A stretch of DNA of 41,554 nt from assembly GCF_010907035.1 (NCBI RefSeq), contig NZ_QUMK01000051.1, positions 1-41,554 on the forward strand, written 5' to 3'. The position numbers and the translations under genes are program-made. Position 1 is the first letter of the stretch. Each line of letters begins with the position of its first letter. Source of the DNA: Rhodopseudomonas sp. BR0M22. Lineage in GTDB: Bacteria > Pseudomonadota > Alphaproteobacteria > Rhizobiales > Xanthobacteraceae. Below, one piece after another: positions 7,878 to 16,588 of the stretch. The notes under the pieces are model-generated. The model was not told where the DNA came from. It was given only the letters and a program-made list of their open reading frames with translations, and did no database searches.

Positions 7878-9268
7878 TGCTTTCGGGCGGCAGGATCGGG
7901 CCCGACGAACTGCGCGCGAAGCCAAGCCCAGGTGACGCCGAGACCGAGGCCGAGGATGATGCTTGCGGCGAGAATGAGGACGGCCGGCGGACCGTTGGGA
8001 TCGATAGGCCGGGTCGCGCGACCGATAACTCTGGTATTTGACGTATCGAGCCGCTCACGCTCGGTGAGTTCACGCGAGCGATTGAGAAATGCCTCATATA
8101 TTCCGCGGCTGGCCTCGACTTCACGTCCGAGTTCCCGCAGCTTGACCGAGGCCTCATTGCTGGCGTCGAGCTCCCGGGTGGTGCTGCCCAGGCGCAATTT
8201 GAGCCCCGCCGCAGTGGAGCGTGCGCGATCAAGATCAGCGACGGTAGATTGAATGGCGTTCTGGATCGCTTGCGTGAGCAGCCGTCGAGCCTCCGCCGTT
8301 TGCGAAACCGCCGTCACCATATCGGGATGACGCGGGCCCAATAAGGCGGAGATGTTGGTTTCTACCTGCCGTGCTGCTGCATATCGGTTTTTCAGGGTTT
8401 CGAGCGTACCTCCGCGAAACGCTTCTGGAAGACTTTCGAGATCTCCACCGCCGGCCTTGCGGATTTGCTCCAGCGCGGAGCGGAGCTCGGTGACCTTCTG
8501 CTCGGCGGCACTGACAAAACCGGCACTGTCGCGGGCTTGCTGCTCGAGAAGCGGCTGACCGTTAACAATGACGATGCCGTTCTCGCGGCGATACATTTCG
8601 TAGCGCTCTTCAGCCTCGTGAAGGCGAAGTCGCAAAGCGCCAAGACGGACATCCAGTGCGGCCGCCGCCCGACGCGCGGTTTCGGCCTGCGCACGCGCCT
8701 GGTCTTCCAGATAGACGTCGGTGATCGCATTGGCGATCCGCGCCGACGTGTCGCGATCTTCGGTTTGAACGTTCACCGTAATAACGAACGAATTGGCGCT
8801 CCGCGACACAGTGACTGCGCGCTCGAGTTCGCGCAGCGCCATCACATGCGGTTCGATCGGACTTAATATGCCAAGTTCGATCAGGACCGATTTGAAGATG
8901 CCGGGTGATCGCGCGCCGAAATAGGGATTCGTATCGAGCTTCTCTTTGGCAATCACGCCCGCGAGCACGTTTCCCGATGCAATGACGTAGACTTGGCTCT
9001 CGGCCTCGATGGAATTGGTATCGCGTGCGCCAGGAGGGGCGAGATCGGTTCCAATAATTTGCAAGCCGGTTGGGTCGAGAAGAATGCGTGCCGAAGCAGT
9101 GTATTTCGGCGTCGCAAACAGAACGTAGGCGATCGCGAGAACGAGGCAGACGACCACTGCCACAGCGATCTCAAAACCGCTCTGGTTGAGCATTTCGATG
9201 GCTCGACGCAGGTCGAACGACGACGACCTCAACGAACGATCGTTTTCAGTTGGGTGAGCGACTGGCAT
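7874..9268 (-). CDS. Wzz/GumC-type polysaccharide chain-length determinant, no kinase domain
   Basis: About 464 residues from the ATG (MPVAHPTEN); a GTG at 9325 is an alternative. An N-terminal transmembrane segment at about 30-50 (EIAVAVVVCLVLAIAYVLFA) precedes YTASARILLDP, the usual Wzz entry. A long periplasmic coiled coil follows (about 190-390), then a second membrane helix (ILAASIILGLGLGVTWAWL) with the Pro-rich PIDPNGPP just before it. The protein ends soon after, without Walker A/B motifs or a Tyr tail, so any partner BY-kinase is separate. It sets polymer length or couples export for the Wzx/Wzy system. It lies in the same operon as the GT4, GH5 and polymerase genes. Confidence 0.85.
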   Translation of the reverse strand: MPVAHPTENDRSLRSSSFDLRRAIEMLNQSGFEIAVAVVVCLVLAIAYVLFATPKYTASARILLDPTGLQIIGTDLAPPGARDTNSIEAESQVYVIASGNVLAGVIAKEKLDTNPYFGARSPGIFKSVLIELGILSPIEPHVMALRELERAVTVSRSANSFVITVNVQTEDRDTSARIANAITDVYLEDQARAQAETARRAAAALDVRLGALRLRLHEAEERYEMYRRENGIVIVNGQPLLEQQARDSAGFVSAAEQKVTELRSALEQIRKAGGGDLESLPEAFRGGTLETLKNRYAAARQVETNISALLGPRHPDMVTAVSQTAEARRLLTQAIQNAIQSTVADLDRARSTAAGLKLRLGSTTRELDASNEASVKLRELGREVEASRGIYEAFLNRSRELTERERLDTSNTRVIGRATRPIDPNGPPAVLILAASIILGLGLGVTWAWLRAQFVGPDPAARKQ

Positions 9269-9395
9269 TGTGTCGAATAGGTTGACGCAAGTTGTTGAAG
9301 AATTAGTCAAGCCTGCCAAACACACCGATGTCGCGCGGGATGGTTAACGACTCCTGAACCCCGGCAAGATACAGTCCTTTCAAGACGTTGAAGCC

Positions 9396-10580
9396 TCACC
9401 GGCGCCCGAGCCCAATGGATCGCAGCAGCGCAGGATCGAGTTGGCCGTGGGCATCATCCAGGCCGAATGGTCCATCGCGGAGCACCCACAGCGTCCATGC
9501 CCAGCCATAAGATTCGATGGCACTCGAAACGTCTCGAAGCCAATGGAGGCGAGAGGTCCGATCAACGTCCGACTTGGTGGCGCCAAACTCCGTAAAGACG
9601 ACCCGCTCAGGCGCCACCCCGTTCCGACGGCACCATGCATCCAGTTCGGCCAGCTTCCGACGGATTGACGCAGAATCACCATCATGCTGAAAATATTGAT
9701 CAATTGCCGCATTGGCTCGCGCCACGAGCTGTTCGCTCGCTCGCATGGCTTTCGCCTTTTCGGCCGCCCGCGCCCGCACCTCGGCCGCCCCGGCCTCTTT
9801 CCTGTCCGAATGAACCGGATAGGGCAGCCCGGCAATCAGCGGCATAATATCCAGCGTCCAATTGGTGCCCTGATGCGTGAAGAGAAACGGATCGTAGAAG
9901 TGGACGCTGATAAACGTGTTGGAGTGGTGAAGTGATGCCGACTTGAGATGCCTCAGACCTTCGATCTTGGACCAGCAGCCGCCGGTGAGGCCCAGCCAGA
10001 GAACCGGGGCCTTTGCGCGCAGCCGGTCGATTAGAGCATCCTGGTAGACGCTCCAGTCGGTATCTCCCTCACGAACACACATTTCTTGCGGTTCGTTCAT
10101 CGGCTCCAGTGCGAGGGCGTCGATATGGAGTCCTGCGAGTTCGGCAGCGAACCGCTCGGCCAATGCCGCATAGCGGGTGAAACGTGCGCCGCCTAAGCCA
10201 TCGAGCTGATCCTGCGGAACTCCTCCGGCCCGCGAGGGTGCCACCAGGGTGACTATGGTTCCCAGTCCCGCGCGATGCAGTTGTTCGATCAGGGCAATAA
10301 ACGGGCCGCGGAATTGTAGCCATTGCCGTCCGTCCGGATCGTCGAGCAAGGGGCCAACGTCTACCGGCAGCCGCACATGGTCGAGGCCGAGACCGCGTAA
10401 TTGGGCGATCTGGAAATGGGCGACCGCGCCGGCCCGATCGGGATACGGTTCATCTTCATAACGGCCGTCCCTCGCCGCCGGAAATGTATAGACCTGAAGA
10501 CTGGCTCCCTTGTGAAACGGACTGGCCTGGGCCAAGCCCGCCCAGACAAAACACAGAACTGCAAAAAACAACCACCTCAC
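9396..10580 (-). CDS. Exported GH5-family glycoside hydrolase (endoglucanase-like)
   Basis: 394 residues beginning at a GTG that overlaps the stop of the GT4 gene (GTGA). A signal peptide (RWLFFAVLCFVWAGLAQA) is followed by a TIM-barrel glycanase. Motifs fit family GH5: GLDHVRLPVD (conserved Arg), MNEPQE with acid/base Glu163, SVHFYDPF, and VVFTEFGAT with nucleophile Glu331. A lysine/alanine-rich helical insert occupies about residues 260-290. In exopolysaccharide clusters such periplasmic glycanases trim or turn over the polymer during export (compare ExoK and cellulose-locus BcsZ). The substrate here is unknown, but a beta-glucan is plausible. Confidence 0.82.
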   Translation of the reverse strand: MRWLFFAVLCFVWAGLAQASPFHKGASLQVYTFPAARDGRYEDEPYPDRAGAVAHFQIAQLRGLGLDHVRLPVDVGPLLDDPDGRQWLQFRGPFIALIEQLHRAGLGTIVTLVAPSRAGGVPQDQLDGLGGARFTRYAALAERFAAELAGLHIDALALEPMNEPQEMCVREGDTDWSVYQDALIDRLRAKAPVLWLGLTGGCWSKIEGLRHLKSASLHHSNTFISVHFYDPFLFTHQGTNWTLDIMPLIAGLPYPVHSDRKEAGAAEVRARAAEKAKAMRASEQLVARANAAIDQYFQHDGDSASIRRKLAELDAWCRRNGVAPERVVFTEFGATKSDVDRTSRLHWLRDVSSAIESYGWAWTLWVLRDGPFGLDDAHGQLDPALLRSIGLGRR

Positions 10581-11647
10581 GACACGATCCGTGCATCCGC
10601 CGCGTTCGGTCTCAGCAGTTCGACATAGTGGCCGATCATCGTCTCCACGGAGAGCCGGGTGCGGATCTCCTCACTGAATTCCGCAAGCAGGTCCGGCGGG
10701 CTCGGCGCTGCCAGCATCGTTCGGATCGCTGCAGCCCAGGTATCGGCGTCATTGAGCGGAAGGAAGGTGACCGGCGATTGTTTCGAGGCCAGAACCTCGC
10801 GCAACACCGCCAGATCGGACACCAGCATCGGGATTCCCGCCATGGCAGCTTCCGCTGCGGCAAGGCCAAACGTCTCCCAGGTCGAGGGGAATACGAACAG
10901 GTCGCAAGCCCTGTAGAGATCCAACGTGTCAGCCCGGGCAAGAGGTCCGGTTACAAGCAAGCGATCGGCGACACCAAGCGATTTTGCACGGTTCATCAAA
11001 GCCGCCGTATCAGCGTCTTCCCCATAGCCGCCGACGACAAGAACGGCGTCATCGACGAGGGAAAGTGCATCCACCAGAAGGCTCTGGTTCTTTTGTGCGC
11101 TCACGCGTCCGACATTGAGGATGGCTTTTCGCTGCTGCGGAATGCCAAAGCGTTGGCGCGTATCGTGACGGTCGCGGCCGACTCTCGGGACGTCGAGACC
11201 GTGAACGATCACGATCAAGCTCCGCCGGTAGGACGCTGGATAGTGGCGGAATTCGCGCTGCGTACAGAGAGTATTGGCAATATTCTTAGTATAAAGACCA
11301 AGAGTACCGACAATCTTGTCGGCGAGCCGCACCGGCCATGCCGTTTCCGAAGGAACCGCGGTCTGATGGACGATTCGGTGCCGGCATCCCCTTAGGAAGC
11401 CGCAGATTCCTGTCAAGACAGATGCCGTCGCCTGATAGGCGATGATGGCATCGTGGTCGTCTTTGAGTAGTCTGAGGGCGAACCTTGCGGCCTCGAAAAC
11501 CTTGCGGGAGGCCCCGAGACCCGTGCTCGAAAACATGTGAACGGTGTCGACGTGAAAGCCATTGGCCGTCAGGCCTCGCTCGACCGTTGTGCTGAGCGTC
11601 TCGATCCCGCCGCGTTGATTTGTGTGCAATATCTGTAGAATGCGCAT
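10577..11647 (-). CDS. GT4-family glycosyltransferase
   Basis: 356 residues, GT-B fold. The N-terminal half has MRILQILHTNQRGGIETLS, with the Gly-rich acceptor loop. The C-terminal donor domain has AILNVGRVSAQKNQSLLVDA and the family signature FPSTWETFGLAAAEAAMAG, an E-x7-E motif (about residues 272-280) that contacts the nucleotide sugar. It adds a sugar to the growing lipid-linked repeat unit at the cytoplasmic face of the membrane. It is first in the minus-strand operon GT4-GH5-wzz-wzy and divergent from wzx across 163 bp that should hold both promoters. Sugar specificity cannot be read. Confidence 0.88.
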   Translation of the reverse strand: MRILQILHTNQRGGIETLSTTVERGLTANGFHVDTVHMFSSTGLGASRKVFEAARFALRLLKDDHDAIIAYQATASVLTGICGFLRGCRHRIVHQTAVPSETAWPVRLADKIVGTLGLYTKNIANTLCTQREFRHYPASYRRSLIVIVHGLDVPRVGRDRHDTRQRFGIPQQRKAILNVGRVSAQKNQSLLVDALSLVDDAVLVVGGYGEDADTAALMNRAKSLGVADRLLVTGPLARADTLDLYRACDLFVFPSTWETFGLAAAEAAMAGIPMLVSDLAVLREVLASKQSPVTFLPLNDADTWAAAIRTMLAAPSPPDLLAEFSEEIRTRLSVETMIGHYVELLRPNAADARIVS

Positions 11648-11810
11648 GGAATCCCGATAGCATCTTCATCAGCTGTTAAGCATATCGTCCGGCGTTGCAG
11701 TGAGATCGCAACGCTTGTTGGCTTGCGTTCAGCCAAACAGAAGAGAAGTGAAAGGGCTGTGGAGGATAACGAGCTTGGACCCATTTTGACCACGGCAGCC
11801 ACATCACATC

Positions 11811-13226
11811 ATGAAAAACCCTAACATGGTCCTGTACTTCGGATCCCGGACCATCGCGGCAATCGGCAATTTTCTCTCGGTTGCGGTGTTTGCACGTTTG
11901 ATTGGCCCGTCGGAGTACGGCGCGTACATTTTGATGTTTGCTTGGGCGATCATCATCTACGGCTTCGGTACGCAGTGGATGAAGTTCGCATATTTCGGGG
12001 TTTACCGCGCTTCGCAAGAAGGCATCCTCGTTGCCTCCTACATCCGGCTTGTGGCCGTAGCCGTGGTCGCCGTGACCGTGGTGCTGACGGGCCTGGGCGA
12101 ACTGCTTTCCCTGGATTTTTCGTTCACCACGTCCTTGATCTCCCTGTTTGCCGGCATGACGATCTATGAGGCTGCCTTGGAGGTCAGCCGGACGCGCCTG
12201 CAGGTCAAGACCGTCGCACTCAGCATGGTTTGCCGAACTCTGTTCGTATTTCTGCTCGGCTATCTTGCTCTCGAACTGCAGCCCACGGCAGTCATGCTCG
12301 CCTTCGGCGTGTCGGTGGGGCATCTGCTTGCCGCGATCCCCAGTCTCCTGAGGTTGCAGGATTTTCGCGGGATCGCAGCATCGCGAGCCCCATCGGTTGC
12401 GCTCATACGATACGGCTGGCCACTCATCCTCTCGTTCGGCGTCTTCGCCCTTGGACAGTCCATCGACCGCTTTCTGGTTTCGCACTATGTCGGCAACGAA
12501 GTGCTCGGGCCTTACGGCGTTGTCGCCGACATGATGCGGCAGAGCTACATGGTGGTCGGTGAATCGATCGCTCTGGCGCTGATCACAGTCGCCAAAAGAT
12601 ATGCCGATGAGGGCAGGCAGGCCGAATCCGATGCGGTGATGCGCTCGTCCTTTCGAGCCTGCGTGGTCGCGGCGGCGTTCGGTGCCACATTCTTCGTCCT
12701 GTTCGGGAATCGGATATTTATCGTGCTGCTGGGAGCAAACTTCGCCGGGCTTGCCCATGGCATCATCCCGTTCTTTGCCGTAGCGTTCGGGTTCATGATG
12801 CTGCGGAGTTTCTATTTCGCGCAGGTCATCTACTTTACAAACGCCGCTTTCCTCGAGCTTCTGATTGCGGTCGTCTTTGTGGCGACCTCGGCCGTATTTG
12901 CAGTCATGCTGACTCCGCAGTACGGATCAGTTGGGGGCGCCACGTCTTTAATGGTTGGTCATGGTGCAGCATTCGTCGTCAGCGCGGTGATCGGCCGAAA
13001 GCTCCATACTCTTCCCATCGACTGGAAAGCCGCGATCGGCATCTTTTCGATGGCCGGCATATTGCTCGGGACGTGCTTGTTGTTATCGGAAATTGTCGTC
13101 TCGCCGATGTTGCTCGTGGCGATCCAGGCGTCGCTGTTTGCAGCGGCCTTGATGCTCACATTGTCTCTTGCCGATCTCCTGAGACTCGTCCTCCCCGAAC
13201 GTAAGCCTTTGCCAAACGCGCAATGA
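11811..13226 (+). CDS. Wzx-type polysaccharide flippase (MATE/MVF-like)
   Basis: 471 residues with about twelve to fourteen membrane helices. The N-terminus (SRTIAAIGNFLSVAVFARLI, GPSEYGAYILMFAW) is the Polysacc_synt signature, in which helix 1 is followed by the 'G..EYG' loop. It would flip the undecaprenyl-linked repeat unit across the inner membrane. No strong ribosome site is seen. Its last 71 bp overlap, in antisense, the end of the WecG/TagA-like gene. Codon use is moderately AT-richer than in the core genes. Confidence 0.87.
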   Translation: MKNPNMVLYFGSRTIAAIGNFLSVAVFARLIGPSEYGAYILMFAWAIIIYGFGTQWMKFAYFGVYRASQEGILVASYIRLVAVAVVAVTVVLTGLGELLSLDFSFTTSLISLFAGMTIYEAALEVSRTRLQVKTVALSMVCRTLFVFLLGYLALELQPTAVMLAFGVSVGHLLAAIPSLLRLQDFRGIAASRAPSVALIRYGWPLILSFGVFALGQSIDRFLVSHYVGNEVLGPYGVVADMMRQSYMVVGESIALALITVAKRYADEGRQAESDAVMRSSFRACVVAAAFGATFFVLFGNRIFIVLLGANFAGLAHGIIPFFAVAFGFMMLRSFYFAQVIYFTNAAFLELLIAVVFVATSAVFAVMLTPQYGSVGGATSLMVGHGAAFVVSAVIGRKLHTLPIDWKAAIGIFSMAGILLGTCLLLSEIVVSPMLLVAIQASLFAAALMLTLSLADLLRLVLPERKPLPNAQ

Positions 13227-13953
13227 AGATCACATTTCCGAACAAGTAGCGTCGCCATAGGCGCCGCGGCTCGACCGCGAGCCGAAACACCCATTCGCAT
13301 CGCAATTTTCTGACCCACAATGGTGCGCGCGGCCGGTGCTTGGAAAGAAAGTCAAAGAGACCGCCGACACAGATGATCGGGACACCAGTGAACGTCGTGC
13401 TGAACTTCTCGGCCCACTTTTCTTGGTAAGGCGTCCCCATGCCGACCAAGATGAAGTCGGCCCCTGAGGCACGGATGATCGAATAGAGCTCCGCGGGATC
13501 ACCGGCATCGAAAAATCCGTGATGCGACCCGACATATTGGTGCTGCGGGGCGATGGCCTTCAGCACCTCCAATGCACGTTCAGCAATGCCCGGGATCCCT
13601 CCCAGGGCAAAGATACGGAATATTCGGCCAGTCTCCTTGAGATATTGCGGCACAAAATCGGTGCCCTGCAAGTTGTCTGGAAAGTCGGAATGATAGAGAA
13701 GACGAGAAGATAATCCGATACCAATGCCATCGTTCAACACCAGGCTGCGGTCGAGAGCTCGCTTCAGAGAAGGGTCTTTTGCAGCGATGTTCGACACGTT
13801 CGCATTGAGGAACGTCACGAGTGGAGTTTCGCTGGTGCTGAAATGCTCGTCGATGGCCAGAATTGCGTCACGGCGAGTTGCAACCAAAACCTGGATTCCA
13901 AGAATGTTACGCCGTGATCGCATAGAATCGGTGTCCGACGCGCCACGAATCAT
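13156..13953 (-). CDS. WecG/TagA/CpsF-family glycosyltransferase (GT26)
   Basis: 265 residues. Family landmarks are in order: TPLVTFLNANVSNIA, VLNDGIGIGLSSRLL with the catalytic Asp of the NDG motif, GTDFVP, IFALGGIPGIAERAL, YVGSHHGFF, ADFILVGMGTPYQEKWAEK, ICVGGLFDFLS and a C-terminal amphipathic tail EWVFRLAVEPRRLWRRYLFG that attaches to the membrane. Members transfer N-acetylmannosamine, ManNAcA or glucose-type sugars onto lipid-linked intermediates. It starts at 13953; an internal ATG at 13923 is possible. The gene diverges from the methyltransferase and converges with wzx. Confidence 0.9.
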   Translation of the reverse strand: MIRGASDTDSMRSRRNILGIQVLVATRRDAILAIDEHFSTSETPLVTFLNANVSNIAAKDPSLKRALDRSLVLNDGIGIGLSSRLLYHSDFPDNLQGTDFVPQYLKETGRIFRIFALGGIPGIAERALEVLKAIAPQHQYVGSHHGFFDAGDPAELYSIIRASGADFILVGMGTPYQEKWAEKFSTTFTGVPIICVGGLFDFLSKHRPRAPLWVRKLRCEWVFRLAVEPRRLWRRYLFGNVIFIARLAKAYVRGGRVSGDRQETM

Positions 13954-14048
13954 GACGCCTGATGAACCTGTAGGATGGGTCTGAACCTGTTGTAAATGAG
14001 TTACATGCCAATTCTCTCGTTCAGAATGCGTTCAAAATCCTAACCGGC

Positions 14049-14711
14049 GTGAGCAATTCGATGTTTTTAGGAACGGGACCTACCGATGTTTATCGAAATC
14101 GCTTCCGACTCAAGCGTTTCGCAAGGTTTCTCTCGATCGCCGATGAGATCATCGCTCGCAAAGGAAGCTGCCGGATTATCGACGTCGGCGGCAATATGGA
14201 ACACTGGCAGGCCTTATCGGACCTCTGGGCCGACCGTCAAATCCACGTCACTCTCCTGAACCTATCGTCGGTAGACGTGCTTGATGCACGGTTTGTGAGC
14301 GTTATAGGCGACGCGTGTGACCTATCGCGGTTTGGAGACAACGAGTTCGATCTGGTCTATTCGAACTCCGTCATTGAACATGTGGGGAGCTGGTCGAACC
14401 AGAAGCGTATGGGCGCCGAGATTCGCCGCGTCGCGCCTCGCCACTATGTTCAGACACCCAATTATTGGTTTCCGATTGAACCTCATTTTCGTGCCCCTAT
14501 CATCCATTGGCTGCCTGAGCCTTGGCGGATTGCAATCGTCAAAGCGCGCGCCTGCGGCTTCTATCCCCGCGCCAATACTGTCGATGAAGCTCGAACAATC
14601 CTCGAAGATGCGCACTTGCTCGACGAAGCCGCGATGGCAGAGATATTCCCGGATTCCGTGATCGAACGCGAGCGGTTCATCGTGACGAAGTCACTTATCG
14701 CCGTTCGTTAG
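14049..14711 (+). CDS. Class I SAM-dependent methyltransferase (EPS locus)
   Basis: 220 residues starting at GTG; an in-frame ATG lies 12 bp later. A Rossmann methyltransferase: CRIIDVGGNMEHW is motif I, VIGDACDLSRF is the acidic loop and FDLVYSNSVIEHVG is the post-motif II region with the common SNSVIEH sequence. HYVQTPNYWFPIEPHFRAP follows, a stretch seen in methyltransferases of surface-polysaccharide clusters. It probably O-methylates a sugar of the repeat unit or a capping residue; the acceptor is unknown. It marks the right end of the recognisable EPS genes. Confidence 0.8.
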   Translation: MSNSMFLGTGPTDVYRNRFRLKRFARFLSIADEIIARKGSCRIIDVGGNMEHWQALSDLWADRQIHVTLLNLSSVDVLDARFVSVIGDACDLSRFGDNEFDLVYSNSVIEHVGSWSNQKRMGAEIRRVAPRHYVQTPNYWFPIEPHFRAPIIHWLPEPWRIAIVKARACGFYPRANTVDEARTILEDAHLLDEAAMAEIFPDSVIERERFIVTKSLIAVR

Positions 14712-15189
14712 ACCGGCTTACTTAGACATGTGAGCAGCCCGATTTGCTCGCTGCGTTGGCCCTCCCCTATGGGGTATCCCGTTGGAATGCTGGTGCATGC
14801 CCGCCACGTTGGTGACCTGGCCCCTCCGCGTCTGCGGGGCTGGATCAGGCATCAAAACTGAACGACCGTCATCGCAGCGAGCGCTCACCTTGAGCGCCGT
14901 CACAGCTTACGACTTCACCGCAATGAACTGAGGCGCCGACGGTGACATCACCCAACTGACGTCAGCAGATATCGGAGCAAGACCACCGGGCCGCACAAGA
15001 GTGCGATCAGGCAGCAAACAATGCGTCATCGGACCCGCGGCCAGGCGGGACAGAACACAACGCACGTACCTATGCCCCTCGACAAGCTCAGCTACTGGTG
15101 TGATTCAAATTCGGCGTGAAGCAGGCACTTATTCGTCGGTCCGATGAATTCGCACGATGGCGACGAGAATCGGCCGATGATTTTCTGAA
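14712..15189 (+). other. Gene-free stretch between the EPS island and the methylamine locus
   Basis: No reading frame here has convincing protein character or a ribosome site. One plus-strand stretch (about 15115-15210) reads VKQALIRRSDEFARWRRESA, which looks protein-like but has no start or recognisable family. It may be the decayed end of a lost gene. The region may mark the right border of the island. Confidence 0.4.
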
Positions 15190-15234
15190 CATCCGGGCAT
15201 GTGACAAGCGGAGATGATCCGCTTTGCTCGGATG
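15190..15234 (-). terminator. Long imperfect hairpin downstream of gmaS
   Basis: The inner stem AAGCGGA/TCCGCTT (15206-15212 with 15218-15224, 5-nt loop) is extended by an outer stem CATCCGGGCA/TGCTCGGATG (15190-15199 with 15225-15234). The outer stem is complementary apart from one position (a G·U pair when read as plus-strand RNA). A 6-nt bulge sits on one side. It begins 10 bp after the gmaS stop codon. There is no T-tract, so it may stabilise the mRNA end rather than terminate. Confidence 0.5.
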
Positions 15235-15244
15235 CCCCGCGCGA

Positions 15245-16552
15245 TCAGATATCAAGGGTAGTCGCGCGCTCCCATTCGGTGAATTGAGCGCTGTAGTTAT
15301 TCCAGTCATTCCGCTTGAGATTGAGATAGGCTTCGGAGAATTCCGTCCCAAGCGCGGCCTTCAGCGCGTCGTCCTTGTCAAACGCGCGCAGCGCGTCGAG
15401 CAGGTTGAGCGGCAACCGCGGCGCGTCCTTGACGGTGTGGCCGAGCGCGTACATGTCGATGTCGAGCCGTTTGCCCGGATCGGCCTTCGAGGCGATGCCG
15501 CTCAGTCCGACTGCGATCACCACCGCCTGCAGCAGATAGGGATTGACGGCGCCGTCCGGCAGGCGGAGTTCGAACCGTCCCTTGCCGGGTACGCGCACCA
15601 TGTGGGTGCGGTTGTTGCCGGTCCAGGTCACTGTGTTCGGCGACCAGGTCGCTCCCGACATCGTGCGTGGCGCGTTGATACGCTTGTAGCTGTTCACCGT
15701 CGGATTGGTAATGGCGGCGATCGCCTCGGCGTGCTTCATGATTCCGCCGAGGAAGTGATAGCCCTGCTGCGACAGCCCCATCTCGTCGGACTCGTCGTGG
15801 AATTTGTTGGTGGTGCCGCTCTCGTCCCACACCGAGACGTGGATATGGCAGCCGGACCCGGTGAGATTCGGAAACGGCTTCGGCATGAAGGTCGCGCGCA
15901 GCCCGTGCTTTTCCGCGACCGAGCGCACCATGAACTTGAAGAACGAGTGCCGGTCGGCGGTGATCAGCGCGTCGTCGAATGCCCAGTTCATTTCGAACTG
16001 GCCGTTGGCGTCCTCATGATCGTTCTGATACGGCTTCCAGCCGAGTTCCTGCATATGATCGCAGATCTCCGCGATCACGTCGTAGCGTCGCATCAGCGCC
16101 AGCTGGTCGTAGCAGGGCTTGCTCGCATTGTCCTTTCCATCGGAGATCACCGCGCCGTCGGGATCGATCAGGAAGAACTCGGCCTCGACACCGGTCTTGA
16201 CGCGCAACCCCTGCCCGGCCGCTGCGGCGACCATGTTCTTCAGGATCGTGCGCGGCGCCTGCAGCACCGGCTTGTTCTCCATGACACAGTCGGCCGCAAC
16301 CCACGCCACCTCCTTGCGCCATGGTAACTGCACCACTGCCGCCGCGTCCGGCATCGCGAACAGATCCGGATGCGCCGGCGTCATGTCGAGCCAAGTGGCG
16401 AAGCCGGCGAACCCGGCGCCGTCCTGCTGCATCTCTGCGATCGCCGAAGCCGGCACCAGCTTGGCACGCTGGACTCCGAACAGATCGGTGTAGGAGATCA
16501 TGAAGTAGCGAATGCCGCGGTCTTTCGCGAGGGACGCCAGATCTTCGGACAC
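15245..16552 (-). CDS. gmaS: Gamma-glutamylmethylamide synthetase (GlnT-type glutamine synthetase homologue)
   Basis: 435 residues starting at GTG (MSEDLASLAKDRGIRYFMIS) with an AGAGAAAG ribosome site. The family is GlnT/GmaS in the glutamine synthetase superfamily, in which methylamine plus glutamate plus ATP gives gamma-glutamylmethylamide. Visible are TGVEAEFFLID (metal-binding Glu), ANGQFEMNW, FPNLTGSGCHIHVSVWD, the ATP-site region NPTVNSYKRINAPRTMSGAT and the Arg-rich GNNRTHMVRVPGKGRFELRL. Adjacency to mgsABC and mgdABCD favours GmaS over plain glutamine synthetase; glutamine synthesis cannot be excluded from sequence alone. It is last in the mgsA-B-C-gmaS operon, 36 bp after mgsC. Confidence 0.85.
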   Translation of the reverse strand: MSEDLASLAKDRGIRYFMISYTDLFGVQRAKLVPASAIAEMQQDGAGFAGFATWLDMTPAHPDLFAMPDAAAVVQLPWRKEVAWVAADCVMENKPVLQAPRTILKNMVAAAAGQGLRVKTGVEAEFFLIDPDGAVISDGKDNASKPCYDQLALMRRYDVIAEICDHMQELGWKPYQNDHEDANGQFEMNWAFDDALITADRHSFFKFMVRSVAEKHGLRATFMPKPFPNLTGSGCHIHVSVWDESGTTNKFHDESDEMGLSQQGYHFLGGIMKHAEAIAAITNPTVNSYKRINAPRTMSGATWSPNTVTWTGNNRTHMVRVPGKGRFELRLPDGAVNPYLLQAVVIAVGLSGIASKADPGKRLDIDMYALGHTVKDAPRLPLNLLDALRAFDKDDALKAALGTEFSEAYLNLKRNDWNNYSAQFTEWERATTLDI

Positions 16553-16588
16553 GACGCTTTCTCTTTCGTTGGCTGTTGACGACAGTCG

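Noticed and set aside
4817-15244. A duplicated tRNA 3' end as the right attachment site of the EPS island
   Set aside because: No copy of the T-arm/acceptor sequence was found by eye to the right of the tRNA within the window.
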